DNA from: Brachybacterium equifaecis
Lineage (GTDB): Bacteria; Actinomycetota; Actinomycetes; Actinomycetales; Dermabacteraceae
Direction: 5' to 3'
Assembly: GCF_023509525.1 (NCBI RefSeq)
Contig: NZ_JAKNCJ010000002.1
Span: 434,001-498,000 of the forward strand
Length of the DNA: 64,000 bases
Shown here in pieces: positions 46,026-55,444 of the stretch (positions within the stretch are counted from its first letter, which is position 1; every line of letters starts with the position of its first letter). The notes under the pieces are model-generated. The model saw nothing but the letters and a program-made list of their open reading frames with translations. It made no database searches and was not told the DNA's origin. A program made the position numbers and the translations under genes.

Positions 46026-47324
46026 TCAGCTGCCGAAGATCGACGCCTTCTGGCTCTCGATGCTCTTGAGGATCGAGTCGATGTCCGAGGGGTTCTGCAG
46101 GAAGCCCTGGATCGAGGGGCTGAGGACCGTCGAGGCGAAGTCGGGGCGGGTGTCGCGATCCAGGAACGCGCTGAGGTTCGCGGCGCTGCCGATGAGCTCG
46201 ACGGCCTTCTTCTGGAGCGCGCTGTAGCCGCTCTGGTCCACGGCGTCGTTCGCGCCGATGACCGAGGGGTCGCCCTTGAGGGTGATGGCCTCCGCCTCCG
46301 GGGTGGAGATGTAGAGCAGGAGGTCCTTGGCCATCGCCTCGTTCTTGGGCTTCGCGGCCATCATGTAGCCGTCGACCGGCGCCTCGACGACGTCGGCGCC
46401 GATGGCGGTGTCCATCTCGGGGAAGGTGAAGAAGTCGAGGTCCTCGGGAGCCTCGCTCTCCTGCCACTGCTGGCCGACGAACATGCCGATGTAGTACATC
46501 GCCGACTCGTTCTTCAGCATCGACTGCGCGGCCTCCTGCCAGGTGCGGCCCAGGGGATCGGCCTGCTGGAAGGGGACGAGGTCGCTCCAGGCGGAGAACA
46601 CGTTCTTGACCTTCTCGCCGTCCCAGGCCTCCTCGCCCGCCATGAGCGAGATGTGGAAGTCGTAGCCGTTCAGGCGCAGGTTGAGGATGTCGAAGGTGCC
46701 CATCGCCTCCCAGCCGTCCTTGTCGGCCATGGCGAAGGGCGTCATGCCCGCGGCCTTGACCTGCTCGTTCAGCGCCATCAGCTCGTCGTACGTGGTGGGA
46801 GCGCTCCAGCCGTGCTCGGCGAAGACGCTGGGCTTGTAGAAGACGGCCCAGGGGTAGTAGGTGGAGGGCACGAAGATCTGCCGCCCGCTGCTGTCGGTGG
46901 AGGCGGCCTTCATCGCCTCGGGCATGCCGGTGATCTTCGACCAGACGTCGGAGAGGTCGCCCACGAGGCCCTGATCGGCGAAGTACCGGGCGCGGTAGCC
47001 GGCGAACCAGCTGAAGACGTCGTCCGGATCGGCCTGGAGGTAGTTGGTGATGTTCTGCTGGAAGGTCGCGTGGTCGATCGTGTTGATCTTCACCTCGCCG
47101 CCGGTGAACCCGGCCATCATCTCGGCGACGGCCTTCTTCGGGATCTCGTCGGACTGGTTGGAGCCGACGGTGACCGACTTGCTGTCGCCGCCGCTGCTGG
47201 AGCCGCCGCAGCCGGCGAGGAGGGCAGCCGCGCCGACGCCGGCGCCGCCCAGCATGAGGCCGCGGCGGCTGGGGGCGAGCGCCCGGACCGAGGCGGGGAT
47301 CTGATCGAGGGGTGATGCGTTCAT
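46026..47324 (-). CDS. Sugar ABC transporter substrate-binding lipoprotein
   Basis: 432 residues from the ATG at 47324, preceded by CAGGAGT. The N-terminus has a twin-arginine-like SRRGLMLGG and a lipobox LLAGC (Cys39), then a Gly/Ser linker. The body is a family 1 extracellular solute-binding protein (VAEMMAGFTGGEVKINTIDHATFQQNITNYLQADPDDV). Collects the sugar for the two downstream permeases. Confidence 0.92.
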   Translation of the reverse strand: MNASPLDQIPASVRALAPSRRGLMLGGAGVGAAALLAGCGGSSSGGDSKSVTVGSNQSDEIPKKAVAEMMAGFTGGEVKINTIDHATFQQNITNYLQADPDDVFSWFAGYRARYFADQGLVGDLSDVWSKITGMPEAMKAASTDSSGRQIFVPSTYYPWAVFYKPSVFAEHGWSAPTTYDELMALNEQVKAAGMTPFAMADKDGWEAMGTFDILNLRLNGYDFHISLMAGEEAWDGEKVKNVFSAWSDLVPFQQADPLGRTWQEAAQSMLKNESAMYYIGMFVGQQWQESEAPEDLDFFTFPEMDTAIGADVVEAPVDGYMMAAKPKNEAMAKDLLLYISTPEAEAITLKGDPSVIGANDAVDQSGYSALQKKAVELIGSAANLSAFLDRDTRPDFASTVLSPSIQGFLQNPSDIDSILKSIESQKASIFGS

Positions 47325-47391
47325 GACGGAACTCCTGTGTTCTCTCATTCGGGGTGGGATGGTGCAGGGTCGAGCGGGCGGGGCACGGGGA

Positions 47392-48393
47392 TCAGGCCGA
47401 GGACCTGATGACGAGGGAGGTGGGCAGGGTCTGGTCGCTGACCTCCTCGCCGCGCAGATGCGCGGCGAGGGTGCGGGCGGCGACCGCGCCGACCTCGGTG
47501 ATGGGCTGGTTGATCGTGGTCAGCGGCGGGGAGGTGGTCGCCGCGAAGCGCTGGTCGTCGAAGCCGACGATCGCGACATCGTCGGGGACGGACCGGCCGG
47601 ACTCCAGCAGCACCTGCAGGGCGCCGACGGCCTGGCGGTCGGATCCGCACAGCACCGCGTCGATCCCGGGGTCGCGCACCAGCAGCTCGCGCATCGCCTC
47701 GACGCCGCCGCTGGCCGCATAGTTCGCGTGCACGAGGAGGGCCGGATCCAGGAGGTCCCCGAGCTCGGTCTGCTGGGCGTGCACCCGGCGCAGCGCCCCG
47801 CGGGCAGCCAGGGGCCCCCCGATGATCGCGGGGCACCGCACTCCGCGCTGCAGGAGGTGGCGGGCCCCGGCCGCGCCGCCGTGGGCGTCGTCGATCGTGA
47901 CCGACCAGGTGAGGTCGCGGGGCTCGTCGAGCTCCCCGCACACCACGACCGGCAGGGACGGGTCGATCGATCCGAGGATCGGGTCGTGGACGTGCGGGCT
48001 CAGCAGGATGACGCCGTCCACCCGCCGGGGATCGAGGAGACGGTCCGCTCGGCGCCGCTCCTCCTCATCGGTGATGAGCACCAGGCTGAGGGAGACGTCG
48101 GGGCTGGTGTGCACGGCTCCGGTGAGCTGCGAGGAGATGCCGCGCAGCAGGAGGCCGAACGTCGGATCCTCGAACAGCTCCCCGTAGGGCTCGCTGATGA
48201 CGGCGGCGTAGACGCCGCTGCGCCCGCCGGCGAGGGAGCGCGCGGAGTGGTGGGCCCGGTAGCCCGTCTCGGCGATCGCGGCGTGCACGCGCTCTGCGGA
48301 GGCGCGGGAGACGGGACCGCCGTTCAGCACACGGGAGACCGTGCCTCGGGAGACGCCCGCGAGGGCGGCGACATCCTCGATCGTCGGCTTCAC
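47392..48393 (-). CDS. LacI family transcriptional regulator (CebR-like operator type)
   Basis: 333 residues. N-terminal helix-turn-helix PTIEDVAALAGVSRGTVSRVLNG with hinge YRAHHSARSLAGGRSG, then a periplasmic-binding-protein-like sensor domain. It is the first gene of the operon with the binding protein, permeases and GH2 enzyme, 67 bp upstream of the former. A perfect TGGGAGCGCTCCCA palindrome, the CebR box, stands about 70 bp before its start, so it probably represses its own operon until the sugar is present. Confidence 0.92.
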   Translation of the reverse strand: MKPTIEDVAALAGVSRGTVSRVLNGGPVSRASAERVHAAIAETGYRAHHSARSLAGGRSGVYAAVISEPYGELFEDPTFGLLLRGISSQLTGAVHTSPDVSLSLVLITDEEERRRADRLLDPRRVDGVILLSPHVHDPILGSIDPSLPVVVCGELDEPRDLTWSVTIDDAHGGAAGARHLLQRGVRCPAIIGGPLAARGALRRVHAQQTELGDLLDPALLVHANYAASGGVEAMRELLVRDPGIDAVLCGSDRQAVGALQVLLESGRSVPDDVAIVGFDDQRFAATTSPPLTTINQPITEVGAVAARTLAAHLRGEEVSDQTLPTSLVIRSSA

Positions 48394-48459
48394 GGCGTCG
48401 CGCCCCCTCGGTCGTCATCGACAGCGCTGCCGCCGGGGGTGGGGCCCGGCGAACCCGAA

Positions 48460-48475
48460 GTGGGAGCGCTCCCAC
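48460..48475 (-). promoter_or_regulatory. CebR-type LacI operator
   Basis: GTGGGAGCGCTCCCAC is a perfect 16 bp palindrome containing TGGGAGCGCTCCCA, the operator described for CebR-type cello-oligosaccharide repressors in Streptomyces. It lies upstream of the LacI gene and is the only copy noticed in the 41-48.5 kb operon. Confidence 0.85.
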
Positions 48476-48766
48476 ACTGTAGCACCGGTCACACGACCGC
48501 GCTAGACCCTGGCCGCGGGCGGGGTCTCCGAGGCGCGCTGCCCGGATCGCACGCGCGCCCGGAATGACCCCACGGCTCTGTAATCGACTCCACGTGCACC
48601 CCCAAGGATCGGCAAAGCAATGGTCTGCGCAGGCGATATCGCGCGGGCGGGATGCAAGGGTGGGCAGACCACAGCGAGACCGTCGGCCCCGACCCCGGGG
48701 GCTTCCCCCGAGCTCTCGCGTCGACGTCGACGGCGCCTCCCGCGCCACGGCACGCGGAGGTTCCCC

Positions 48767-49534
48767 ATGACTCAGAACACCCATCGCGCAACCGGCCCCG
48801 CCGTGACGCCCCTCGGATTTCGCGTGCTGCCGCGATTGGCCGCCGCGGCCGCGGGCCTGCTCACCGCTGCCGGCCTCGCCGGAGTCGGCACCGTCGCCGC
48901 ACAGGCCGACACCCCCGCCGTGTGGGACGCGGTCGCGAAGTGCGAGTCCACGAACAACTGGTCGATCAATACCGGCAACGGCTACTACGGCGGCCTGCAG
49001 TTCTCGAAGTCGACCTGGAAGGCCTTCGGCGGCACCGAGTACGCCGCGACCGCCGACAAGGCGTCCAAGGCCCAGCAGATCGCGGTCGCCCAGCGCGTGC
49101 TGGCGAGCCAGGGCCCCGGCGCCTGGCCCTCCTGCTCCAAGAAGGCCGGCCTCACGAAGCAGAACGGCGGGGCGAACGCGAACGCGCAGCCCGACGGCTC
49201 CTCCGCGGCTCCCGCCGCCCCGGCTCCGGTTCCGGCTCCGGCCGCCGCTCCCTCCACCGGCGGTGTGCAGGCGCGCCTCGCGGTCGACGGCAAGCTCGGC
49301 CCGGCGACCTCGCGCGCGATCGAGGCCTGGATCGGCGCGCCCCAGAACGGCTACCTCTCCACCTCCGATATCAAGGCGCTGCAGACCAAGGTCGGCGCGA
49401 AGGCGGATGGCGTCGTCGGCCGGGAGACCACCGCGAAGCTGCAGGCCGCCATCGGCGCCCCGCAGAACGGCGCGCGCAATTTCCGCACGGACCGCGCCAC
49501 CGTGCGCGCCCTGCAGTCGCACCTCAACGGCTGA
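48767..49534 (+). CDS. Resuscitation-promoting-factor-like transglycosylase with peptidoglycan-binding domain
   Basis: 255 residues from ATG 48767 after GGAGG. Signal peptide at residues about 18-48 (AAAAGLLTAAGLAGVGTVAAQA), then an Rpf/transglycosylase-like domain VWDAVAKCESTNNWSINTG with catalytic Glu60 and YYGGLQFSKSTWKAFGG, an Ala/Pro linker and a C-terminal domain of peptidoglycan_binding_1 type (VDGKLGPATSRAIEAWIGA, KADGVVGRETTAKLQ). Secreted muralytic enzyme that helps regrowth or cell separation. The 290 bp leader after the LacI operator has no recognised riboswitch. Confidence 0.9.
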   Translation: MTQNTHRATGPAVTPLGFRVLPRLAAAAAGLLTAAGLAGVGTVAAQADTPAVWDAVAKCESTNNWSINTGNGYYGGLQFSKSTWKAFGGTEYAATADKASKAQQIAVAQRVLASQGPGAWPSCSKKAGLTKQNGGANANAQPDGSSAAPAAPAPVPAPAAAPSTGGVQARLAVDGKLGPATSRAIEAWIGAPQNGYLSTSDIKALQTKVGAKADGVVGRETTAKLQAAIGAPQNGARNFRTDRATVRALQSHLNG

Positions 49535-49562
49535 TACCGCAGCGCGCCGGCAGCGCGCATGC

Positions 49563-49616
49563 ACGAATCCCCGGTCCGGACCCCTGCAGCAGCAGGCGTC
49601 CGGGCCGGGGATTCGT
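49563..49616. terminator. Long hairpin between convergent rpf-like and ABC genes
   Basis: ACGAATCCCCGGTCCGGAC (49563-49581) pairs with GTCCGGGCCGGGGATTCGT (49598-49616), 19 bp with one G-U pair; the interior contains a further CCTGC/GCAGG stem. Likely bidirectional terminator. Confidence 0.75.
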
Positions 49617-49649
49617 CGTCGCGGCGCGATGCAGTGCGCCGCGAGGCGC

Positions 49650-50429
49650 TCAGAGCACCGAGTCGAGGAAGCCCTTCAGGCGCTCGGAGCGCGGATGGTC
49701 GATGATCTCCGCGGGCGGGCCCTGCTCCACGATGCGGCCGTCGGCCATGAAGACCACCTGGTCGGCGACCTCGCGGGCGAAGCCCATCTCGTGGGTGACC
49801 ACGACCATCGTCATGCCCCCGCTGGCGAGGTCCTTGAGGACGGCGAGCACCTCGGCCACGAGCTCCGGGTCGAGCGCCGAGGTGGGCTCGTCGAAGAGCA
49901 TGAGCTCGGGCTCCATGGCGAGCGCGCGGGCGATGGCGACGCGCTGCTGCTGGCCGCCGGAGAGCTCCGAGGGGTAGTGCTCCGCGCGATCGAGCAGGCC
50001 CACCCGGTCCAGCAGCTCGAGCGCCTGCTCCTTCGCCTGGGCGGCGGGGCGGCCGAGCACCTGCACCGGCGCCTCCATCACGTTGCCCAGCGCCGTGAGG
50101 TGCGGGAAGAGGTTGAAGCGCTGGAAGACCATGCCGATCTTCGCCCGCTGGGCGGCGATCTCCTTCTCGGAGAGGCGCTGCCAGCGGCCGTCGGCCAGAG
50201 GTTCCTCTGCGAAGCCCTGGGTGACGCCGGCGATGCGCACGCGGCCCGCCGTCGGCTCCTCGAGCTGGTTGATGCAGCGCAGCAGGGTCGACTTGCCGGA
50301 GCCGGAGGGGCCGATCAGCACGGCGACCTCTCCCTCGGCGATGCTGAGGGAGTTGCCCTTGAGGACATGGACGTCCCCGAAGGCCTTGTGGAGATCCTCG
50401 ATCTCGATGAGCGGCCTGGTCTCGGTCAT
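49650..50429 (-). CDS. Amino-acid ABC transporter ATP-binding protein
   Basis: 259 residues. Walker [11 protein letters not shown]-loop [12 protein letters not shown], signature [15 protein letters not shown], Walker [16 protein letters not shown] and the switch His in VVVTHEMGF, in the GlnQ/HisP order typical of polar amino-acid importers. ATG overlaps the upstream permease stop (ATGA). Last gene of a three-gene operon. Confidence 0.95.
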   Translation of the reverse strand: MTETRPLIEIEDLHKAFGDVHVLKGNSLSIAEGEVAVLIGPSGSGKSTLLRCINQLEEPTAGRVRIAGVTQGFAEEPLADGRWQRLSEKEIAAQRAKIGMVFQRFNLFPHLTALGNVMEAPVQVLGRPAAQAKEQALELLDRVGLLDRAEHYPSELSGGQQQRVAIARALAMEPELMLFDEPTSALDPELVAEVLAVLKDLASGGMTMVVVTHEMGFAREVADQVVFMADGRIVEQGPPAEIIDHPRSERLKGFLDSVL

Positions 50430-51427
50430 CACAGCTCGACCTCCGGGAGTGCGTTGCGGGGAGTGGTGCCGGCGCTGTTGACCGACGCCTGGCGGGAGCG
50501 CTTGGCGGGGCTGGAGCTGCGGTCGTCGAAGCCGCGGCCGAAGTAGCGCTCGAGGTAGTGCTGGCCGACCATGAGCACGCTCGTGATCGCGAGGTACCAC
50601 AGGGCCGCCACGATCAGCAGGGGCACGGGGGTGAACAGCTTGTTCGCGATCGCGTTCGTGGCGAAGGTGAGGTCGAGGGTGAAGGGCACGGCGAGCACGA
50701 GCGAGGTCGTCTTCAGCATGCCGATGGTCTCGTTGCCCAGCGGCGGGATGATCACGCGCATGGCCTGGGGCACGATGATGCGCCGCAGGATCCGGCTCTC
50801 GCTCATGCCGAGCGCCTTCGCGGCCTCGCTCTGGCCTCGGTCGACCGAGTTCAGTCCCGAGCGGAAGATCTCCGCGAGATAGGCGCCCTCGTTCAGCCCG
50901 AGGCCGACGATCGCGCCGGCGAGCGCGGGGAAGATGTCGCGCGTGGAGAGCGCGAACAGCTCCGGACCGAAGGGCACGCCGACGGCGATGCGCGGCACGA
51001 TCACGGAGAACAGGCCCCAGAACACGAGCTGCGTGTACACGGGAGTGCCGCGGAAGACGAAGATGTACGCCCAGGAGACGCCGCGCAGAACCGGGTTCGC
51101 GCTGCGCCGCATGATCGCGGCGGCGAGAGCGGCGAGGGTGCCGAGGATCATCGCTGCGACCGTGATCAGCAGCGTCCAGCCGACGCCCTGGATCACCTTC
51201 ACGTCGAACAGGTACGCGGCGACCGTGTCCCACTTGAACACGGGGTTCACGATGAGGAAGCGGATGAGGGCGGCGACCAGGATCGCGACGATGACCGCGC
51301 TGATCCAGGTGCCGGGGCGCGGGGACGCCTTCGCGCGGATGCGACCGGGGATCCCGGTCGCGTGCTCCGCGGGAGGGGCCGAGGGAGCGCCGGGAGGGGG
51401 CGCGGGGGTGCTGGCGGAGGTGCTCAC
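50429..51427 (-). CDS. Amino-acid ABC transporter permease
   Basis: 332 residues from a GTG at 51427 that overlaps the binding-protein stop. A Pro-rich N-terminus precedes the HisM/GlnP-type permease: [36 protein letters not shown], the EAA-type loop [35 protein letters not shown], and a hydrophilic tail. A single permease suggests homodimer function. Confidence 0.93.
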   Translation of the reverse strand: MSTSASTPAPPPGAPSAPPAEHATGIPGRIRAKASPRPGTWISAVIVAILVAALIRFLIVNPVFKWDTVAAYLFDVKVIQGVGWTLLITVAAMILGTLAALAAAIMRRSANPVLRGVSWAYIFVFRGTPVYTQLVFWGLFSVIVPRIAVGVPFGPELFALSTRDIFPALAGAIVGLGLNEGAYLAEIFRSGLNSVDRGQSEAAKALGMSESRILRRIIVPQAMRVIIPPLGNETIGMLKTTSLVLAVPFTLDLTFATNAIANKLFTPVPLLIVAALWYLAITSVLMVGQHYLERYFGRGFDDRSSSPAKRSRQASVNSAGTTPRNALPEVEL

Positions 51428-52377
51428 GATTGCGGATCCACTTCTGATCTCTCGATCATTCCTGACTCGTTGCCCCAGGCGGCGAGGATCTCGCGCAGGC
51501 GGCCGGAGTCGATGAGGTGCTGGACGGCGCCCTGGATCGCGAGCGCGAGATCCGGGGCGTCCTTGGCCACGACGATGCCGTTGAGGGCAGAGTCGGCGAT
51601 GTCGCCGACGGTCTCGAGCTCGCCGCGCGAGCGGTCCACCGCGTAGGCGATGACCGGGGAGTCGGCGAGCAGGACGTCGGCCTTGCCGCCGGCGACGGCG
51701 GTCGCGGCGTCTGCGTTGCCGGTGTACGGCTGGTCGATGACGCCCTTGCGACCGGCCTCGCGGCAACTCGCATCCAGGTCGACGACGACGTCATCCATGT
51801 AGGTGCCGACCTGGTGGGCGGCGCGAGTGCCGCAGAGGTCGGTCGGGTCGATGCCGTAGGGGTTGCCCGCCTTCACGGCGTAGCCCATGCCCGCGCGGAA
51901 GTAGGACACCATCGAGACGGTCTGCAGGCGCTCGGCATTGATGGTGAAGCTCGACATCCCGACGTCGTACTTGGTGCCGATCGAGGGGATGATCTGCGCG
52001 AACACGGCCGACTCGGTGCGGGTATCGAGCCCGAGCACGGCCCCGATCGCGGCGAGGATGTCCATGTCGTAGCCGACGGCCTGACCGTCGGAGCCGACGA
52101 ACTCTCCGGGCGCGTAGTTCAGCGCGGCGCCGTTGGTGAGGACCCCGCGCTCGCGGATCGCGGCGGGGACGAGGGCGGCGAGCTCGGGGATCTGCTCGAT
52201 GCCCGTGAGGTCGACTTCAGGGATCGCGTTCGTCTCCGCATCCAGGCGCTCGGAGGCGTGGGTGCAGGCGGTCAGGGCCGGCGCGAGAGCGCCGGCGGCG
52301 AGCGCGAGCGGGAGCGCGCGCAGGAGCGTGCGGCGGCGGGGAGCCGGGCGCGCAAGAGGGCAGGGAGGGCCGTTCAT
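51424..52377 (-). CDS. Amino-acid ABC transporter substrate-binding lipoprotein
   Basis: 317 residues. Basic N-terminus (RRRTLLRAL), hydrophobic core and lipobox ALTAC (Cys38). The body is a family 3 solute-binding protein ([43 protein letters not shown]). First gene of the binding protein-permease-ATPase operon, divergent from the flavoprotein gene. Amino-acid specificity cannot be told from sequence. Confidence 0.92.
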   Translation of the reverse strand: MNGPPCPLARPAPRRRTLLRALPLALAAGALAPALTACTHASERLDAETNAIPEVDLTGIEQIPELAALVPAAIRERGVLTNGAALNYAPGEFVGSDGQAVGYDMDILAAIGAVLGLDTRTESAVFAQIIPSIGTKYDVGMSSFTINAERLQTVSMVSYFRAGMGYAVKAGNPYGIDPTDLCGTRAAHQVGTYMDDVVVDLDASCREAGRKGVIDQPYTGNADAATAVAGGKADVLLADSPVIAYAVDRSRGELETVGDIADSALNGIVVAKDAPDLALAIQGAVQHLIDSGRLREILAAWGNESGMIERSEVDPQS

Positions 52378-52526
52378 GACGCAATCTTATGCAGTGCTGT
52401 GCATGTTCACAAATTGCGGGCCACGGGGGGACGGGGGCCCCACCGCGCCGCAGCGCAGAGGGAGCGGGCGGATGCACCGGAGGTCACAGCCCGCACCCCT
52501 TCCCCGGCGGGGTGACTGGCGTAGAA

Positions 52527-52540
52527 TTACCACTCAGTAA
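52527..52540 (+). promoter_or_regulatory. TTAC-N6-GTAA dyad upstream of the flavoprotein gene
   Basis: TTACCACTCAGTAA stands 55 bp before the GTG start at 52595. A matching TTAC-N6-GTAA element precedes the gene at 54555. This dyad form is common for TetR-type repressor sites. No TetR gene lies beside it. Confidence 0.5.
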
Positions 52541-52594
52541 TGCCCGATTCGTCGCTTCTCCGACGGCGTCGGCCGCCCCGCTCAGAGGAGCCCC

Positions 52595-54373
52595 GTGAAC
52601 CAGCCCTCCCCCACCGACGCCTCCGCGCGCGACGTCGTCGCTCAGCGCCGTCCGTCCGGCGCGGCCCCTTCGCGCCGCGCAGTCCTCGGGACGGCCGCCT
52701 GGTCGGCCCCTCTCGCCATCGCCGCGAGCGGCGCCCCGGCCCTCGCCAGCAGCAGCACCCCCCTGACGGACCGGATCGCGATCATCGGCTCCGGCTACGG
52801 CGGCGCCGTCGCGGCGCTGCGCCTCGGCCAGGCGGGCAAGAGCGTGGATCTCATCGAGATGGGCAAGGACTGGACCACCGATCCGGGCTCCTTCAACAAG
52901 CTCACGAACCCTGACGGCAACTCGCAGTGGTTCCTGGACCGCACGGACATGCCCTTCGCGTACCTCAGCGGCATGGACGTCGTGAACCGCGCGATCCCCC
53001 GCCGCGCGGGCGTGCTGGGCATCGAGTACTTCAGCGGCATCAAGGTCTACAAGGGCCACGGCCTCGGCGGCGGCTCCCTGGTCAACGGCGGCATGGCGGT
53101 CACCCCGCGCCGCTCCTTCTTCTCGCAGGTGCCGCCGCAGGTGGACGCCGCGGAGATGTACTCGACGTACTTCCCGCGCGCGAACGATGCGCTCGGAGTG
53201 ACCGCCCCGCCGATGGACCTGGTCCTCGAGTCGGCCTGGTACCAGTTCACGCGCGTCGGCGTGCAGCAGGCGAAGAAGGCCGGCATCGGCCACGCGATGG
53301 TCCCGAACGTCTACGACTTCGAGTACATGCGCCGCGAGGTCGTGGAGCGCGAGACGCGATCGGCGCTCGCGCAGGAGGTCATCTTCGGCAACAACCACGG
53401 CAAGAAGGACCTCACGAAGACCTACCTCGCGACCGCCCGCCGCCAGTCGGGCGTGAAGGTCATCCCGATGACCGAGGTCACCGCGATCACGCAGGAGGCC
53501 GACGGCACCTTCACCCTCGCGATGAAGACCATCGCCTTCGACCGCACGGTCGTCTCGCAGTCCACCGCTCGCTACGGCCGCGTGATCATGGCGGCCGGTT
53601 CCGTCGGCACCGCGAAGCTGCTCATGGCGGCGAAGGCGACGGGCGCGATCCGGAACCTCCCCGCCGAGACCGGGAAGCGCTGGGGACCGAACGGCAACGT
53701 GGTGACCTCGCGCCGCCATCGGGGCATCGCGACCGGCGCGCGGCAGTCGGGGATCCCCGTCGCCGGCATCACCACCTGGGACGACTCCCCCGCTTCGGTC
53801 TTCGCCGAGGTCGCGCCGCTGCCCACCGGGCTCGAGATGGAGACCAGCCTGTACCTCGCCATCACGAACAACCCCAACGAGGCGCAGTACCAGCGCAACG
53901 CCGCCACCGGAGCGCTGGAGCTCACCTGGACCCCTGCGATGGCCGCTCCGGGCGTGAGCGCGATGACGAACGTCATGAACCGCATGAACGCGGTCGACGG
54001 CGGCACCGTGCGCACGGACCTGTTCGAGGGGCCGAAGGCCTACGCCGACTTCCTCACCTACCACCCGCTGGGCGGAATGGTGCTGGGCGAGGCGACCGAC
54101 CTCAGCGGCACCGCGGCCGGGATGACGATCACCGAGACCGCGACCCCCATCGGCTCCCGCAAGGGCTCCGAGTTCGCCTTCACGATCAGCCAGCCGCTCG
54201 CCGCCGGGGCATCGGTGACGCTCCCCCTGCGCTACTTCGTGAAGCCCCCGATGATCAACGTCGCCTTTCAGCTCTTCGTGCGTGCGTCGGTCCCGAACGC
54301 GGCGATGAGCGGTGGGGTGGCACTGTCGGAGCGGCTCGGACGCGTGAACGCGATCAACACGTACAACGCCTGA
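52595..54373 (+). CDS. GMC/cholesterol-oxidase-like flavoprotein with an unrelated C-terminus
   Basis: 592 residues from a GTG after GAGGAG. The N-terminus is a Tat-like signal (SRRAVLGTAAWSAPLAIAASGAPALA) and the next ~480 residues match secreted cholesterol oxidases: FAD motif AIIGSGYGGAVAALRL, GHGLGGGSLVNGGMAVTP, MAAGSVGTAKLLM and TYHPLGGMVLGEATDLSG with the active-site His. Relatives continue GRVxGY..LYVTDGSLIPG...GVNPFVTITALAE with the catalytic Asn; here the sequence switches after LSG to a beta-rich tail (GSEFAFTISQPLAAGASVTL, INTYNA end) resembling an exported surface protein. The Asn and the FAD-closing segment are missing, so oxidase activity is doubtful. The switch looks like a fusion by deletion. 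Confidence 0.8.
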   Translation: MNQPSPTDASARDVVAQRRPSGAAPSRRAVLGTAAWSAPLAIAASGAPALASSSTPLTDRIAIIGSGYGGAVAALRLGQAGKSVDLIEMGKDWTTDPGSFNKLTNPDGNSQWFLDRTDMPFAYLSGMDVVNRAIPRRAGVLGIEYFSGIKVYKGHGLGGGSLVNGGMAVTPRRSFFSQVPPQVDAAEMYSTYFPRANDALGVTAPPMDLVLESAWYQFTRVGVQQAKKAGIGHAMVPNVYDFEYMRREVVERETRSALAQEVIFGNNHGKKDLTKTYLATARRQSGVKVIPMTEVTAITQEADGTFTLAMKTIAFDRTVVSQSTARYGRVIMAAGSVGTAKLLMAAKATGAIRNLPAETGKRWGPNGNVVTSRRHRGIATGARQSGIPVAGITTWDDSPASVFAEVAPLPTGLEMETSLYLAITNNPNEAQYQRNAATGALELTWTPAMAAPGVSAMTNVMNRMNAVDGGTVRTDLFEGPKAYADFLTYHPLGGMVLGEATDLSGTAAGMTITETATPIGSRKGSEFAFTISQPLAAGASVTLPLRYFVKPPMINVAFQLFVRASVPNAAMSGGVALSERLGRVNAINTYNA

Positions 54374-54466
54374 GCGGGAGGCCCGCTGGGCCCGTCCGGA
54401 TCATCGGATCGGGGTATGTCACGGCCCGCCGAGGACGTTCGGCGCTGAAGGAACCCTCGGCAGTAT

Positions 54467-54480
54467 TTACCCTTGAGTAA
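54467..54480 (+). promoter_or_regulatory. TTAC-N6-GTAA dyad upstream of the exported protein gene
   Basis: TTACCCTTGAGTAA lies 75 bp before the ATG at 54555, in an AT-richer patch, and matches the element before the flavoprotein gene in dyad form and in the CT.AGTAA core. Confidence 0.5.
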
Positions 54481-54554
54481 CAGGCACTTGCGGCATCGAC
54501 GATGCCGCGCCGACTGGGCGTACCGCCTTCTCGTGCCTGCCTCGAGGAGAATCC

Positions 54555-55280
54555 ATGTCTGACCTGTCCCGTCGCACTCTCGCCCGCGGCGCCGCCTGGA
54601 CCCTGCCCGCGGCCGCCGCGGCCGCCGCGGCCGTCGCGGCTCCCGCCTTCGCCGCCTCCAGCGACGTCGTGGTGCGCACATGCGACCAGCTCGCGAAAAT
54701 CATCCAGCTGCAGGGCGGCTCGACCCGCCCCGCGATCACGCAGAACCTGATCCCCGACCGGAACGTCGCCTCGGGCGCGAAGCTCGGCATCTCCATGGGC
54801 ATCTGGAACATCCCCAGCGCCCGCACCTACGTGACGACGACCGGCCGCAGGATCACCGGCTTCTATGCACTGCCGGGCTGGTTCGGAACGTCGGACTGCT
54901 CGGTCGCGACTGTGCCGTCCCCGATGTTCCAGAAGGCGGTGACCAACGCCGAGGGGACGTCCTACGCGGGCGCCGTCGTCTCCAACACGCCGTACCGCTG
55001 CTCCCCGCAGACGGCGGGCGCCGGCCTCAGCATGGACATCACGATCGCCACCGAGATGCCCTACGACGTCTCCACCGGCGGCTGCTTCCCCGAGCGGAAC
55101 CCGGTCTCGAACCCGGTACGGATCGCGGTCCCGTACTCGATCATCCCGGTGAACGGCACGACGCCCGTCTCCCTCGCCGGCGGGCCCGCGACCCCTTGCT
55201 GCCTCACCTTCTCGGCGACGTTCGAGGCCGACGGCGGCTGCATGCCGCGGCGCGCGACCTCCTACGGGTGGAGCGCCTGA
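54555..55280 (+). CDS. Tat-exported surface protein of unknown function
   Basis: 241 residues. Starts MSDLSRRTLARGAAWTLPAA with a twin-arginine pair and a long Ala-rich hydrophobic stretch ending AAPAFAAS, so export is clear. The mature part is beta-rich with paired cysteines (WFGTSDCSV, TPYRCSPQT, TGGCFPE, ATPCCLTFSA, DGGCMPRR). No domain recognised. It is related in style, not evidently in sequence, to the start-less protein at the right edge of the window and to the tail of the preceding flavoprotein. Confidence 0.78.
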   Translation: MSDLSRRTLARGAAWTLPAAAAAAAAVAAPAFAASSDVVVRTCDQLAKIIQLQGGSTRPAITQNLIPDRNVASGAKLGISMGIWNIPSARTYVTTTGRRITGFYALPGWFGTSDCSVATVPSPMFQKAVTNAEGTSYAGAVVSNTPYRCSPQTAGAGLSMDITIATEMPYDVSTGGCFPERNPVSNPVRIAVPYSIIPVNGTTPVSLAGGPATPCCLTFSATFEADGGCMPRRATSYGWSA

Positions 55281-55311
55281 GCGGACCGCTCATCGAATGC
55301 TGAGGCACTCG

Positions 55312-55343
55312 ACGCCCCGGACGCCGCATGGCGTTCGGGGCGT
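55312..55343 (+). terminator. Hairpin after the exported protein gene
   Basis: ACGCCCCGGACGCC (55312-55325) pairs with GGCGTTCGGGGCGT (55330-55343), 14 bp with one G-U pair and a GCAT loop. Confidence 0.75.
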
Positions 55344-55444
55344 TGTCAGAGGTCGGACGTATTCAGCATGTGGAAGCATGCGGCGCTCGCGACCTCGAGT
55401 CTTCTAGCTGTACTGACCGGGGACGTTGATCGACCCGATCGAGT

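Noticed and set aside
48540-48766. ydaO (c-di-AMP) riboswitch upstream of the Rpf-like gene
   Set aside because: The expected conserved GGGTGAAT-type and related blocks could not be found by eye.
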